Assembly (NCBI GenBank): GCA_937982385.1
Contig: CALJMC010000118.1
Span: 1 to 25,058 of the forward strand
Length of the DNA stretch: 25,058 bases
Source of the DNA: an uncultured Rickettsiales bacterium
GTDB lineage: Bacteria; Pseudomonadota; Alphaproteobacteria; Rickettsiales; UBA998
Reading direction: 5' to 3'
Shown piece by piece: positions 9,062 through 18,617 of the stretch. Each line of letters opens with the position of its first letter. The first letter of the stretch is position 1. The notes under the pieces were generated by a model, which saw only the letters and a list, made by a program, of their open reading frames with translations, ran no database searches and was not told the DNA's origin. Made by a program: the position numbers and the translations under genes.

Positions 9062-9508
9062 TCAGTCAATGATTTTGAAACGCTTTAGCAATTGCGTTGG
9101 ATCGTCTTCGGGGGCGAGAGATGCCTCCAAATCGACTTTTGCTTGTTTCTTGAGTTGTCCATCAATGCTCGCGCCATCTTCAATGCCGAGTGTTTCGTGA
9201 ATGATGGAACCTTTAACCACAGCCGTTTCATGCAAGCTTACTTCTTTGGCGCGCACCATGCCATCAATCGCACCATGTGCTTGAAGTTTTGCTGCTGTCA
9301 CATCGCCATGGATGCGCCCACCTTCGCGGATGATAAGGTCTTTGCATTTTACGTTGCCATCTACGATGCCCGCGATATCAATCGCGCCTTCGCTGACGAT
9401 GCTTCCCAGGATATTCACATCCGCAGCAATGATGGTTGGAGGATTGCGTTTGTTGATGCTTTTGCCGTTATCGGATTTATTTTTATCGTTCTTTTTACTA
9501 CCGAACAT
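9062..9508 (-). CDS. Bactofilin
   Basis: Bactofilins are nucleotide-independent cytoskeletal proteins that polymerise through a beta-helix and scaffold cell-wall enzymes at the membrane. The 148 residues contain the bactofilin domain at about 27-125: TIIAADVNILGSIVSEGAID, GNVKCKDLIIREGGRIHGDV, AKLQAHGAIDG and VKGSIIHETLGIEDGASIDG, with the repeated strand-turn pattern of the beta-helix. Short disordered charged ends flank it. The ATG at 9508 lies 11 bases inside the end of the M23 peptidase gene, in another frame, so the two are translated together. Bactofilin/M23 pairs are known in Hyphomonas (BacA/LmdC) and Helicobacter (CcmA/Csd1), where they shape the cell. Confidence 0.95.
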   Translation of the reverse strand: MFGSKKNDKNKSDNGKSINKRNPPTIIAADVNILGSIVSEGAIDIAGIVDGNVKCKDLIIREGGRIHGDVTAAKLQAHGAIDGMVRAKEVSLHETAVVKGSIIHETLGIEDGASIDGQLKKQAKVDLEASLAPEDDPTQLLKRFKIID

Positions 9509-10682
9509 ATTTTTGACCTGCTTTGAGGAATTTCTTTGGATTTAGCGGGGTGTTGTTGAGGCGCACTTCGTAATGCAAATGGTGACCTGTACTGCGCCCT
9601 GTAGAGCCCTGAATTCCAATAAGCTGACCTTTGGACACCCATGCTCCTTCTTTTACCTTGATACTACTTAAATGCGCAAAGCGTGTGAGGAGGCCAAAAC
9701 CATGTGAGATTTCGATGGTGTTGCCATAGGCACCTTTGCGTTTTGCATAGGAAATCTTCCCGCTTGTTGTTGCATAGACTTTCGAGCCATACGGCCCTGC
9801 AAAGTCTTGGCCAGTATGTCGGGCTGCGCGACGATTAATTGGGTCAACACGATAGCCAAAACCACTGGTGGTTCGAGCTCCATGCATGGGGGTGCCAATA
9901 GGTAATTTTTGTAAGATACTATCAAGCATCATCATTTCATCGATTGAATCGAGTGCTTTTTCTTTTTGCTTGTTAAATTCGATGCTATCTGTGGGCACAT
10001 AAGGACCACCTGTCGGATTGTTGATTGACAGGCCGAGGTCACTTTTAGCCAGTTTTTGTTCGTTCTTTTTATAATTCTTAATTTTTGCAATTTGCTGACG
10101 TTCAAGCGATTTATTGTTCAGCCCTGTCATATTTAGAATTTTACGCAATTCTTTAATTTTGTTTTTAGTGCGTTTTTGCACTTCTGACACGAGCTCTGTT
10201 TTTTCGGTTTTCAGTGCCTTTACGCGCTTTTCTAGAAAACTCATGCGTTCAAACATCATGTTGTTACTGCTGTCTGAGTTTCCACCATAGGCAAAATTAC
10301 GTACACCGGCCATCGCATCTGTTTCATATTGCTCAAGCACAAATTGTGCATATTCACTGAGCTCTTTTTTTCCATCTTCTTTCTGCACGCGGACAAGGTC
10401 ACGTTTGAGGATGTTAAATTCGCTTTCGATCTTTTCATTTTCTAGGCTAACTGTTTGCAGCTCACGATCTTTTTCAGCAATTTGCGCTTCAACAGCCATC
10501 AAGCCACCTGTGGCGTAAGAAATCCAAGAGACAAGACCAAGTATGGCTGCAATGCCCGCTACTTGTATGGTTCGGTTGAGAGGATAGTAGTCCACAGAGT
10601 TATCACTCACGACAATAATCCTGCGTGAGCGCAACATGCGCATTATGATATTCTGCTTTTTCTTACGTGCCTTAAACTTCAT
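9498..10682 (-). CDS. Membrane-anchored M23 (LytM) peptidoglycan endopeptidase
   Basis: A 394-residue bitopic protein: basic cytoplasmic N-terminus, a membrane helix at about 43-62 (GIAAILGLVSWISYATGG), a periplasmic coiled coil (about 70-230) and a C-terminal LytM domain (about 265-385). The zinc ligands are present: HTGQD near 289-293, FAHLSS, and HHLHYEV near 369, so the enzyme should be catalytically active, unlike degenerate LytM factors such as EnvC. It would cleave peptide cross-links in the wall. Shine-Dalgarno AAGG precedes the ATG. The stop overlaps the bactofilin start; by analogy with LmdC, the short N-terminal cytoplasmic tail may bind the bactofilin. Confidence 0.93.
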   Translation of the reverse strand: MKFKARKKKQNIIMRMLRSRRIIVVSDNSVDYYPLNRTIQVAGIAAILGLVSWISYATGGLMAVEAQIAEKDRELQTVSLENEKIESEFNILKRDLVRVQKEDGKKELSEYAQFVLEQYETDAMAGVRNFAYGGNSDSSNNMMFERMSFLEKRVKALKTEKTELVSEVQKRTKNKIKELRKILNMTGLNNKSLERQQIAKIKNYKKNEQKLAKSDLGLSINNPTGGPYVPTDSIEFNKQKEKALDSIDEMMMLDSILQKLPIGTPMHGARTTSGFGYRVDPINRRAARHTGQDFAGPYGSKVYATTSGKISYAKRKGAYGNTIEISHGFGLLTRFAHLSSIKVKEGAWVSKGQLIGIQGSTGRSTGHHLHYEVRLNNTPLNPKKFLKAGQKYVR

Positions 10683-10867
10683 TGCGCGCCTTAAATTTAA
10701 TACTGGTCCAGATGATTGTTAAATCCGGTGTTCTTTATTGCATGTTCGTAACGTCTTTTCAAGTTCTGCGAGCCCTTTTTTTGCTCGGATGGTCTTGCAT
10801 GCAACACTATCAGAAAATGTTTAATAAATTCTGACACTTCAATAGAATGTATCTTAAACTTTAGACA

Positions 10868-12181
10868 TTATGTCTCTGAAGATTTTCTGCGGAGCACGGC
10901 GGCGAAGAACCCGTCGCTGTTATGCGTATGTGGCATAAGTGATAAGTAAGGTGTGCCATCTGTGACGCCGTTTGCGTCGACTCCGCTGGCCACGACTTCA
11001 AAATCGGGGTGTTCGCTTAAGAAGACGGCAATCTGATTTTCATTCTCATCCTTGAAGAAAGAGCAGGTGGCATAAACGAGGCTTCCCTCGGGTTTCACTA
11101 GGCGCCCTGCGCTTTTGAGAATGCGCCTTTGGATGTCGGTGACTTCTTCTAAGTCTTTCGGTGTGGTGCGCCATTTTAAATCGGGGTTGCGGCGCCATGT
11201 GCCGCTGCCTGTGCATGGTACATCGAGCAGTACCCAATCGGCGGAGTCTTTGTGACGTTTGAGGAAGGAGTCATGCTCTGATGTTAGGGTGCGAGTCTGT
11301 ACGTTATTGACCCCAGCTCGCGCCAAGCGTTTGGTGATTTGGCTAAGGCGTGCCTCGTTTGTGTCCCATGCAAGGATGCGTCCTTTGTTTTTCATTGCTG
11401 CGGCAATGGCGAGGGTCTTGCCACCGGCACCTGCGCAGAAATCAATTACTTTTTGTCCTGCTTTTGCATCGACTAAGTGCGCAACGAGCTGCGAGCCTTC
11501 ATCTTGCATTTCAAACCATCCGTTTTTAAAGGCTTTGGTCGCAAACATCGGGCCACGCTTGGTCAGTTGGATTGCGTGGGGTGCTAGTGCGGCCGCTTTG
11601 GCAACAATGTCCTCTTTGGTCAGTGCTTCAATGACAGCTTCACGTGTTGTCTTCAAGCTGTTGGCACGGAGAAATACAGGTGCTTCTTGGCTGAGTGCTT
11701 GCAGCACCGTGTGAAGATTTTCAGGAAAATGTGCGTGGAGTATGTCTGCCATCCATTCGGGGTAATTCAGGCGTGCGGGCTCTGGCATATCCCCTTGAAT
11801 CAACTCAGAGTCTACATAGTGGGTAATGAGTTTTATTTCAGCCTCGGTCATATCATCAGGCGCATATGTGTCGCCATTCATCCATTCATGGAACTCTTGC
11901 AGGCGGGCCTTATGATGGAACACGAGTGCTAGGAATACGATGGCGCGCGGTGATGACGAATATTTCTTTGCTTCCAGCCACCATTCAAGTGCACCGCCAT
12001 TGCGCAATACATAATAGATGAGTTCGGCCACTGCGGCACGGTCTTTGGAGCCTATATAGCGGCGTTGGCGAAAATATTTAGCGATGAGTGCATCAGCGGG
12101 TGCACGACTTCCAGCTTCCCAGGCATCATTGATGGTGGTCAGTAAGTCAATAGTAGCTTGGATGCATGCGCCTGGTTTCAT
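10868..12181 (-). CDS. RsmB/NOP2-family rRNA (cytosine-5) methyltransferase
   Basis: The 437 residues combine an N-terminal NusB-like helical domain (about 1-140) with an m5C RNA methyltransferase domain, the layout of RsmB, which methylates C967 of 16S rRNA. SAM-binding motif I is DFCAGAGGKTLA (about 244), followed by AWDTNEARLSQI. The catalytic pair is present: motif IV DVPCTGSGTWRRNPD (about 317) and motif VI YATCSFFKDENE (about 368). The C-terminus SDGFFAAVLRR is typical. It appears monocistronic, with about 185 non-coding bases downstream before the M23 gene start. Exact target position is inferred from architecture. Confidence 0.9.
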   Translation of the reverse strand: MKPGACIQATIDLLTTINDAWEAGSRAPADALIAKYFRQRRYIGSKDRAAVAELIYYVLRNGGALEWWLEAKKYSSSPRAIVFLALVFHHKARLQEFHEWMNGDTYAPDDMTEAEIKLITHYVDSELIQGDMPEPARLNYPEWMADILHAHFPENLHTVLQALSQEAPVFLRANSLKTTREAVIEALTKEDIVAKAAALAPHAIQLTKRGPMFATKAFKNGWFEMQDEGSQLVAHLVDAKAGQKVIDFCAGAGGKTLAIAAAMKNKGRILAWDTNEARLSQITKRLARAGVNNVQTRTLTSEHDSFLKRHKDSADWVLLDVPCTGSGTWRRNPDLKWRTTPKDLEEVTDIQRRILKSAGRLVKPEGSLVYATCSFFKDENENQIAVFLSEHPDFEVVASGVDANGVTDGTPYLSLMPHTHNSDGFFAAVLRRKSSET

Positions 12182-12252
12182 TTTCAGAATGTCCTATCTA
12201 TTCTCAGAATCGAGGAAGAGCTATATATCACTCTGTACTTGCTACAAGCAAT

Positions 12253-12285
12253 AAAAAACCCAACAGAATTTCTGCTAGGTTTTTT
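12253..12285 (-). terminator. Intrinsic terminator of rpmE
   Basis: A near-perfect inverted repeat of about 15 pairs with AAAAAACC and GGTTTTTT ends and two G-U wobbles, located 22 bases after the rpmE stop on the minus strand and ending in six T. It ends rpmE transcription and separates it from the methyltransferase gene. It is symmetrical enough to work from both sides. Confidence 0.85.
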
Positions 12286-12306
12286 AATCATTCAATAATG
12301 CAACAG

Positions 12307-12591
12307 TTACGCAGCATCGTCAGCTTTTGCTTCTGGAGCCGCTTCTGCTTCAGCAGCGCCGCCTTTAGCCTTGTTGAAATCCATGCCGCCAAATTTGCTG
12401 GCAAACTTTTCCATTTGACCCGTTTTCTTGAGTGCGCCTGTGCCGCCATTCCATGCCGGGTGCGTGCTAGGGTCAACATCAAGCTGAATTGTTTCGCCTT
12501 CAGAGCCCCATGTGGAGGCAGACTCAAAGCTTTCGCCGCTTGGCGCTTTGATGATGATTTTGTGATATGCTGGGTGAAGGTCTTTTTTCAT
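12307..12591 (-). CDS. rpmE: 50S ribosomal protein bL31
   Basis: The 94 residues start with MKKDLHPAYHKI and contain the STHPAWNGG segment and GQMEKFASKFGG, all typical of bL31. The zinc-ribbon cysteines of the C+ type are absent, so this is the zinc-independent form usual in alphaproteobacteria. The last 25 residues are an Ala/Glu low-complexity tail like that of S16 in this window. Shine-Dalgarno GGAG lies 7 bases before the ATG; a strong terminator follows. Confidence 0.96.
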   Translation of the reverse strand: MKKDLHPAYHKIIIKAPSGESFESASTWGSEGETIQLDVDPSTHPAWNGGTGALKKTGQMEKFASKFGGMDFNKAKGGAAEAEAAPEAKADDAA

Positions 12592-12676
12592 TTTATTGCT
12601 CCGCTAACTTTATTTAAGAGTGCGGTTTTTAGTAGAAGATTGCAGCTATTGCAAGAGATTTATTGCATATGCATCG

Positions 12677-12955
12677 CTATCGACCCTGACCGCCACCACC
12701 TGATGTACCTGCAAATCGGTTCCAGCGGTCTTTTGCCATGCGTTTTTTGCCGGTCAGTCTGTTTTTAATTGTCTGCATTTTCGCGCTGAATACCACATCT
12801 TCAACCGTGTTGTCGGGGTCGCGTTTCTCACGTTGCGCTTCGCCGTCAGCAATCTGCTGATCCGCTACATCGGCATGCTGATCGGCATGCTGAAAAATCA
12901 GCTGATTACGCTTATTGCGAGCGCGTATGATTTTCTTTTTAAGTTTCCGGTCCAA
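12677..12955 (-). CDS. Small basic protein of unknown function
   Basis: Ninety-two codons from a TTG start preceded by AAGG at a good distance; no ATG exists until residue 60. The N-terminus is strongly basic (LKKKIIRARNKRNQ), the middle carries imperfect HAD/VADQ repeats arising from a 12-base tandem repeat, and the C-terminus is RLTGKKRMAKDRWNRFAGTS followed by Gly residues. The C-terminal part looks like a conserved short motif rather than random sequence. It is transcribed away from ftsY and towards rpmE. No function can be assigned, and the coding call is moderate because of the non-ATG start. Confidence 0.55.
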   Translation of the reverse strand: MDRKLKKKIIRARNKRNQLIFQHADQHADVADQQIADGEAQREKRDPDNTVEDVVFSAKMQTIKNRLTGKKRMAKDRWNRFAGTSGGGGQGR

Positions 12956-13065
12956 AAAATTGCCTTGAGGTTTAAGAATTTATAGCCGCATTATAACAGC
13001 TATACATGACAGTATTATTACACTATAGAAACTTTCAATGAAAATAGTATTATATAGGGTAGGAC

Positions 13066-14145
<1,080 letters not shown>

Positions 14146-14176
14146 TTTTTAATTGTCCCTGCTCCGTAATAGGCGA

Positions 14177-14301
14177 TTGCTTCGCAAGCTCATGGCTGAT
14201 TCGGACATACTGTCCTCATAGATTGCAACTCGTCATTATCCGCATAGCTTATGCGAGGTCAGGAGACCGAGCCAGCCGTGAGCATCGCGGAGCGATAGCG
14301 G
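14177..14301 (+). repeat. Intergenic hairpin-array repeat, copy B
   Basis: The space between the convergent ftsY and hlyD-like genes is filled by successive small stem-loops: 14177-14187 (TTGC/GCAA), 14203-14215 (GGAC/GTCC), 14241-14255 (CGCATA/TATGCG), 14257-14268 (GGTC/GACC) and 14284-14296 (ATCGC/GCGAT). The linker GCTCATGGCTGATTCG and the trailing CTCATAG match the element at 3274-3353 almost exactly while the flanking stems differ in sequence. It may also serve as a bidirectional transcript end. Confidence 0.6.
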
Positions 14302-14316
14302 AGCAAACGAATACCC

Positions 14317-15720
14317 CTACTGCTCTCTAAACGCTCTGTTGAATGACTCACTGATAGGTGAGAGCATATAATTGAGGAAGGTGCGTGACCCTGTTACGAT
14401 GAGCACTTCGGCGGGCATTCCCGGATAGAGCTTGATATCATCATCGAGGCCTTCAAATTCTGACGCGGCAATATAAATACGTGCGCTATAATAGGGCTCG
14501 CCTGTACGTTCATCGGTGAAACGGTCGGCCGATACGGTGCGGACAGTGCCTTCCAGCATTTGTACGGAACGTGCTTTATAGGCGCTCAACCGTACGCGCG
14601 CGAGCAGGTCTTTATGTACTACATCAATATCTTGCGGGTTGACGCGTGCTTCAATGATGAGTTCTTCCTCATTGGTGGGAATGATGTCCATGATGGCATC
14701 ACCGGGATTGATAACGCCGCCAAGTGTGTGGATACGCAAGCCTGTGACGGTACCTGTAACAGGGGCGGCAATGACGATGCGGTCAACGGTGTCTGAGCTG
14801 GCGCGGATACGTTCTTGCAAATCTGCAAGCTCGGCTTGGGTTTCTTTTAGCTCGGTATTGACCTCATTTTCAAATTCATTGGTGAGGTTATTAATGGCAA
14901 TTTCAGACTCATAGATACTTTGTTTGGCGCGTGAAATATTTGCTTGTGCTTCACCGCGATTACCGCGCAAGTCAGCCGCTTGACGCTCTAGTGCGAGCAG
15001 GCGTGGGCGTGAAGCATTACCCTGTGCTAGGAGTTTGCGTACAACGCTGATCTCCTGTTGTAAAAAACCAATTTGGCTGTTGGCTGAGCGTGTTTGTGCG
15101 TTGAGTCCGGCAATTTCCTGTTCATATTGGCGCATCTTCTGACCTAAAATCTTGCTTTGTCCTTCAACATTCTTGCGGCGGGATGAAAATAGGCGGCGCT
15201 GTGAATCAAGGTTTTCACCAATAATCTTATATTGTTTCTCGTCTCTTAGCAGGTCTGCGGGGAAGGTGACTTTATCCTTTTTGTCGCGTTCTGCAAGCAA
15301 GCGTGCTTCGGTGGCGCGGGCAGAAATGATTTGCCCTTGGAGCAAATCTAATCGTGCTTCTGCAGCGGTCTCATCGAGGCGAATCAGTACATCACCCTTT
15401 TTGACGAAGGTGCCCTCACCGACAAGAATTTCTTTAACGATACCACCTTCTAAATGCTGGATGGTCTTTTTGTTAGCGTCAAAAATAACTTCACCCGTGG
15501 CGACGGCGGCACTGTCGATAGGGGCGATGGCTGCCCATGCGCCAAATACAATAAATACCCAGAAAAACGACCATAGTCCTACTTTGATAGGGCCGTTAGC
15601 GATCCCATCTGGCGATTCGTCACTGCCTTTGGTTGCAGGTGATAAGAACGCGATGGTGCTATCGAGTTTGCGGACACGCTTAAGGAGTTTGGCGGTGGTT
15701 GGTTTTTTGAGCGGGTTCAT
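14317..15720 (-). CDS. Type I secretion membrane-fusion (HlyD/PrtE) protein
   Basis: The periplasmic adaptor joins the inner-membrane ABC transporter to a TolC-type outer-membrane channel. The 467 residues have a cytoplasmic N-terminus, one membrane helix at about 48-68 (GLWSFFWVFIVFGAWAAIAP), a first lipoyl half (TIQHLEGGIVKEILVGEG, KKGDVLIRLD; about 85-120), a long coiled-coil hairpin (about 120-320), the second lipoyl half (VTGLRIHTLGGVINPGD) and a beta-barrel ending YPGMPAEVLIVTGSRTFLNY, the classic HlyD-family C-terminus. Its ATG overlaps the stop of the ABC gene as TAATG, so the two are coupled. No outer-membrane partner gene is in the window. Confidence 0.95.
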   Translation of the reverse strand: MNPLKKPTTAKLLKRVRKLDSTIAFLSPATKGSDESPDGIANGPIKVGLWSFFWVFIVFGAWAAIAPIDSAAVATGEVIFDANKKTIQHLEGGIVKEILVGEGTFVKKGDVLIRLDETAAEARLDLLQGQIISARATEARLLAERDKKDKVTFPADLLRDEKQYKIIGENLDSQRRLFSSRRKNVEGQSKILGQKMRQYEQEIAGLNAQTRSANSQIGFLQQEISVVRKLLAQGNASRPRLLALERQAADLRGNRGEAQANISRAKQSIYESEIAINNLTNEFENEVNTELKETQAELADLQERIRASSDTVDRIVIAAPVTGTVTGLRIHTLGGVINPGDAIMDIIPTNEEELIIEARVNPQDIDVVHKDLLARVRLSAYKARSVQMLEGTVRTVSADRFTDERTGEPYYSARIYIAASEFEGLDDDIKLYPGMPAEVLIVTGSRTFLNYMLSPISESFNRAFREQ

Positions 15721-17531
15721 TATTTTTTGCTCCCTTTAGTCGTCGGTTTTTTGGGAGCGTTCTTATTCGCGGGCGCTTTTTTTGCAGCAGGCTTCTTTTT
15801 AGCTGCGGTTATTCGTACATCTTCATTTTTTTCTTCGGTGTCTGGATTTCCAGCCCCACTATATTTCTGGAACACTTCTTCGCGTGGTCCGAATAGCTCA
15901 ATTGTGCCCCCGCGCAATACCAGAATCTTATCGACCATGGACACGATTGATGGACGGTGCGCTACAACGATATAGGTCATTTTTTCTTGTTTCATATGTG
16001 TGAGAGCAGCAATGAGTGCGCGTTCACCTTCACCATCAAGGTTCGAATTTGGCTCATCGAGTACAATCATACGTGGCTTGCGATAGAGTGCGCGTGCCAA
16101 ACCAACACGTTGACGCTGCCCTGGGGAGAGACCCTGATTGCGGTCGCAATCTGTTTCATAACCATTGGGAAGTCGCAACACCATTTCATGCACGCCGGCC
16201 ATTTGTGCGGCAGCAATGACATCTTCCATTGGCGCTTCGGTGTCCATTCGCGCGATATTATCTTTAATAGTGCCAGAGAATAGCTCTACTTCTTGTGGTA
16301 AATAACCGACATATTGTCCGAAGTCAGCACGATTCCATGTGTACGTGTCGGCAGCATCGAGGCGCACTGAGCCATGCGTTGGTGGCAGCAACCCCATAAT
16401 AAGCTTGGTAAGGGTCGATTTTCCAGCACCTGCAGGGCCAATGATTCCCAAACCTTCACCCGCGTTCAAACCAAAAGAAATCCCTTTGATGATAGGGTTG
16501 GCGGGAGTGGGCGTATAGATAAGACTCTCAATGCTGATTTGTCCCGTTGGCTGCGGCAAGTTCACAGTGCCACGTTCCAGCTGCGTTACGGGCTTGAGGT
16601 TTTGGTTCATGCGGTCATAGGCTTCACGCGTAGCAATCCAGCTTTTCCAAATGCCAATGGCATTTTCGAATGGTGCCAAAGCGCGGCCAACCAAAATGGA
16701 GCTGGCAATCATGCCACCGACGGTGAGTTCATTTTGCAGTGTAAGCCAACCACCAAAGCCTGTGACGGCAATTTGTATAATCATCCGAACGATGCGTGAT
16801 GAGGACTGAATGACATTGGCACGTTTGCTGCCACGCATGGAGCTGCTGATGCCTTTTTCATGGTGAGTATTCCAGAAACTAACGACATTGCTGAGCATGC
16901 CCATGGATTCAATCGCGGACGCATTACGGCTTGCTATATCTGCAACTTCCTGACTCTTTATGTTGAACTTCATGCCTTGTTCGATAGGTTTGCGTGTGGC
17001 AAATTCATTCGCAATGCCGAATCCAATGAGGAAGATGAGCCCGAATACGCCAATCATACCAAGCACAGGATTAATCATATAGATGACGAGGAGGAAAATG
17101 AATGTCCATGGGGCATCAAGCATGGTGGCCAGCCCATTGGAGATAAACCCTTTTATGGTGCCAAGGTCACGCTGATATTGTGCCGCGTTTACGTTGAGCC
17201 CGAGGGATGATTTGTTAATTGCATCAGCCAATAATTCAGGTGCGAGTTTGGTGTCGAGCCATTCGCAAATGCTATTGAGCGTGAAGGAGCGAATCGCCAT
17301 AAACAATCCGTAGAATATAAGCATCGCCACCACGACGAAGGTCAGTACCAATAATGTTTCAGTACTGTGGCTTGAAATAACACGATCAAGCACTTGCAGT
17401 GAATAGAGTGGCATCGCGAGCATCATCAAGTTGATTGCTAGGCTGAACAATGCAGCATATACAAGCGTTTTGCGCGAAGCAGCGACGTATTTTGCAAGTG
17501 GTTTTTCATTATCTATATCGTTGGCGGCCAT
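15720..17531 (-). CDS. Type I secretion ABC transporter (PrtD type)
   Basis: An inner-membrane exporter that recognises C-terminal signals of RTX and related proteins. The 603 residues comprise a six-helix transmembrane domain (about 28-310) without an N-terminal C39-like domain, and a nucleotide-binding domain with Walker A GPAGAGKST (about 364), signature LSPGQRQRVGLARAL (about 468), Walker B MIVLDEP (about 490) and the switch His in VVAHRPS. The C-terminus carries an unusual tail of about 35 residues rich in Lys, Ala and Pro. It is coupled to the HlyD-type gene. The RTX protein at the left edge is a plausible substrate. A Fur-like palindrome lies just upstream. Confidence 0.94.
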   Translation of the reverse strand: MAANDIDNEKPLAKYVAASRKTLVYAALFSLAINLMMLAMPLYSLQVLDRVISSHSTETLLVLTFVVVAMLIFYGLFMAIRSFTLNSICEWLDTKLAPELLADAINKSSLGLNVNAAQYQRDLGTIKGFISNGLATMLDAPWTFIFLLVIYMINPVLGMIGVFGLIFLIGFGIANEFATRKPIEQGMKFNIKSQEVADIASRNASAIESMGMLSNVVSFWNTHHEKGISSSMRGSKRANVIQSSSRIVRMIIQIAVTGFGGWLTLQNELTVGGMIASSILVGRALAPFENAIGIWKSWIATREAYDRMNQNLKPVTQLERGTVNLPQPTGQISIESLIYTPTPANPIIKGISFGLNAGEGLGIIGPAGAGKSTLTKLIMGLLPPTHGSVRLDAADTYTWNRADFGQYVGYLPQEVELFSGTIKDNIARMDTEAPMEDVIAAAQMAGVHEMVLRLPNGYETDCDRNQGLSPGQRQRVGLARALYRKPRMIVLDEPNSNLDGEGERALIAALTHMKQEKMTYIVVAHRPSIVSMVDKILVLRGGTIELFGPREEVFQKYSGAGNPDTEEKNEDVRITAAKKKPAAKKAPANKNAPKKPTTKGSKK

Positions 17532-17559
17532 GATATTCCATCAGTCATTATTCCCTAAG

Positions 17560-17582
17560 CCTATGATAATGACCATCATAGG
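17560..17582. promoter_or_regulatory. Palindrome with Fur-box character upstream of the secretion operon
   Basis: Perfect 8-base arms CCTATGAT and ATCATAGG flank seven bases, 29 bases upstream of the ABC transporter start. The interior TGATAATGACCATCA agrees with the 7-1-7 Fur consensus (TGATAAT-N-ATTATCA) at 12 of 14 positions. It could be an iron-responsive operator or simply a hairpin at the end of the EamA gene; there is no T-run after it on the minus strand. Confidence 0.4.
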
Positions 17583-17607
17583 TTAATTTTCAATGAAAAA
17601 GCTTATT

Positions 17608-18510
17608 TTAGTTTGTTTTGCGACGTAATTTTTCGCGCCATGCAATATAGACGCAGCTTGTTACGATAATAGCCGCGCCTAGCCCTGTATAGAAATCGAT
17701 ATGTTCGCCTAAGAAAAAATAGGCCAAAATGGCCGTGAAGACGAGACGCGTGAAATCAAGCGGCATCAGGGTGACGAGGTCGGCACGGGCGAATGCCAAC
17801 ACCATACAATAATGCGCCATCAGCGATGTGGCGGCGATGAAGCTTAGTAATAGCCATGGCGTCCATCCCACGACAGGCTGCCACCATGGCAACGCGACAG
17901 GTGCCGAGAATAGGGTCATCAAGATGGTCATCACGAAGATGATCCGCCAGCTTGGCTCCACTGCAGATAGGCTTTTGACGATGTTGCTGGTGGTTCCCCA
18001 CAATGTGGTGGCGACGAGCACGGTGAGTGCCATCGGGTTGACGCCGACCTCCGCAGATGGGCGCAAGATAACGAGTACACCTAAGAACCCTACCATCAGT
18101 GCGGCGACACGATGTATTCCGATGGTTTCTTTAAAGATGAGCACCGCAATGATGGTGGTGAAAAGGGGTGCGGTGAAGCTGAGGGCGGTGGCGTCATTGA
18201 GCGGCATTTGCGTCATGGCATAAAACCAGAGCTGCATGCCGACAATGCCAATAAAGTTGCGCCAAAAATGAAGTTTACATGTGGTCTTTGGCGGCATTAG
18301 ATTTTTGCCGTAATGCCAGAGGAATGGGAGCACCATAAAAATGCTGATGAGATTACGTAAAAATACAATTTGGGTGCTGTGCATACCATCATCCGCGAGC
18401 AGTCGAGTCCCTAAGTTCATCGCCGAGAATGCGGCTGTGGAGCCAATCATAAACAACATGCCAATGAAAATAATACGTGGGTTTGGAGGGATCATCTGCA
18501 TGGCATACAT
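17608..18510 (-). CDS. EamA/DMT-superfamily transporter
   Basis: A 300-residue membrane protein with ten predicted helices in two EamA halves (about 15-145 and 160-290). Typical features are the N-terminal GSTAAFSAMNLGTR, the MPLNDATALSFTAPLF segment before helix 4 and the matching FARADLVTLMPLDFTRLVFTAILAYFFLGE region in the second half (two stretches), ending in a basic tail REKLRRK. DMT carriers export or import small metabolites, amino acids among them; substrate cannot be told. The ATG at 18510 lacks a clear Shine-Dalgarno; two further Met codons lie within six residues. Confidence 0.9.
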   Translation of the reverse strand: MYAMQMIPPNPRIIFIGMLFMIGSTAAFSAMNLGTRLLADDGMHSTQIVFLRNLISIFMVLPFLWHYGKNLMPPKTTCKLHFWRNFIGIVGMQLWFYAMTQMPLNDATALSFTAPLFTTIIAVLIFKETIGIHRVAALMVGFLGVLVILRPSAEVGVNPMALTVLVATTLWGTTSNIVKSLSAVEPSWRIIFVMTILMTLFSAPVALPWWQPVVGWTPWLLLSFIAATSLMAHYCMVLAFARADLVTLMPLDFTRLVFTAILAYFFLGEHIDFYTGLGAAIIVTSCVYIAWREKLRRKTN

Positions 18511-18617
18511 GAATTGTCATTGAATTGTAACATATATTAAAGAAGTGGATGTTATACTGTTTTGGTAAATTAAGAGTAAGTGTGAATGCGCCACTGACGC
18601 GCTAGGAGTTAAAAAGA

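Noticed and set aside
10810..10834. Inverted repeat TCAGAA/TTCTGA downstream of the RsmB-like gene as a terminator
   Set aside because: Only six pairs, a 13-base loop and no T-run on the minus strand.
12166..12768. 200-codon open frame on the plus strand
   Set aside because: It covers rpmE and its terminator in antisense; bL31 is unmistakable on the minus strand.
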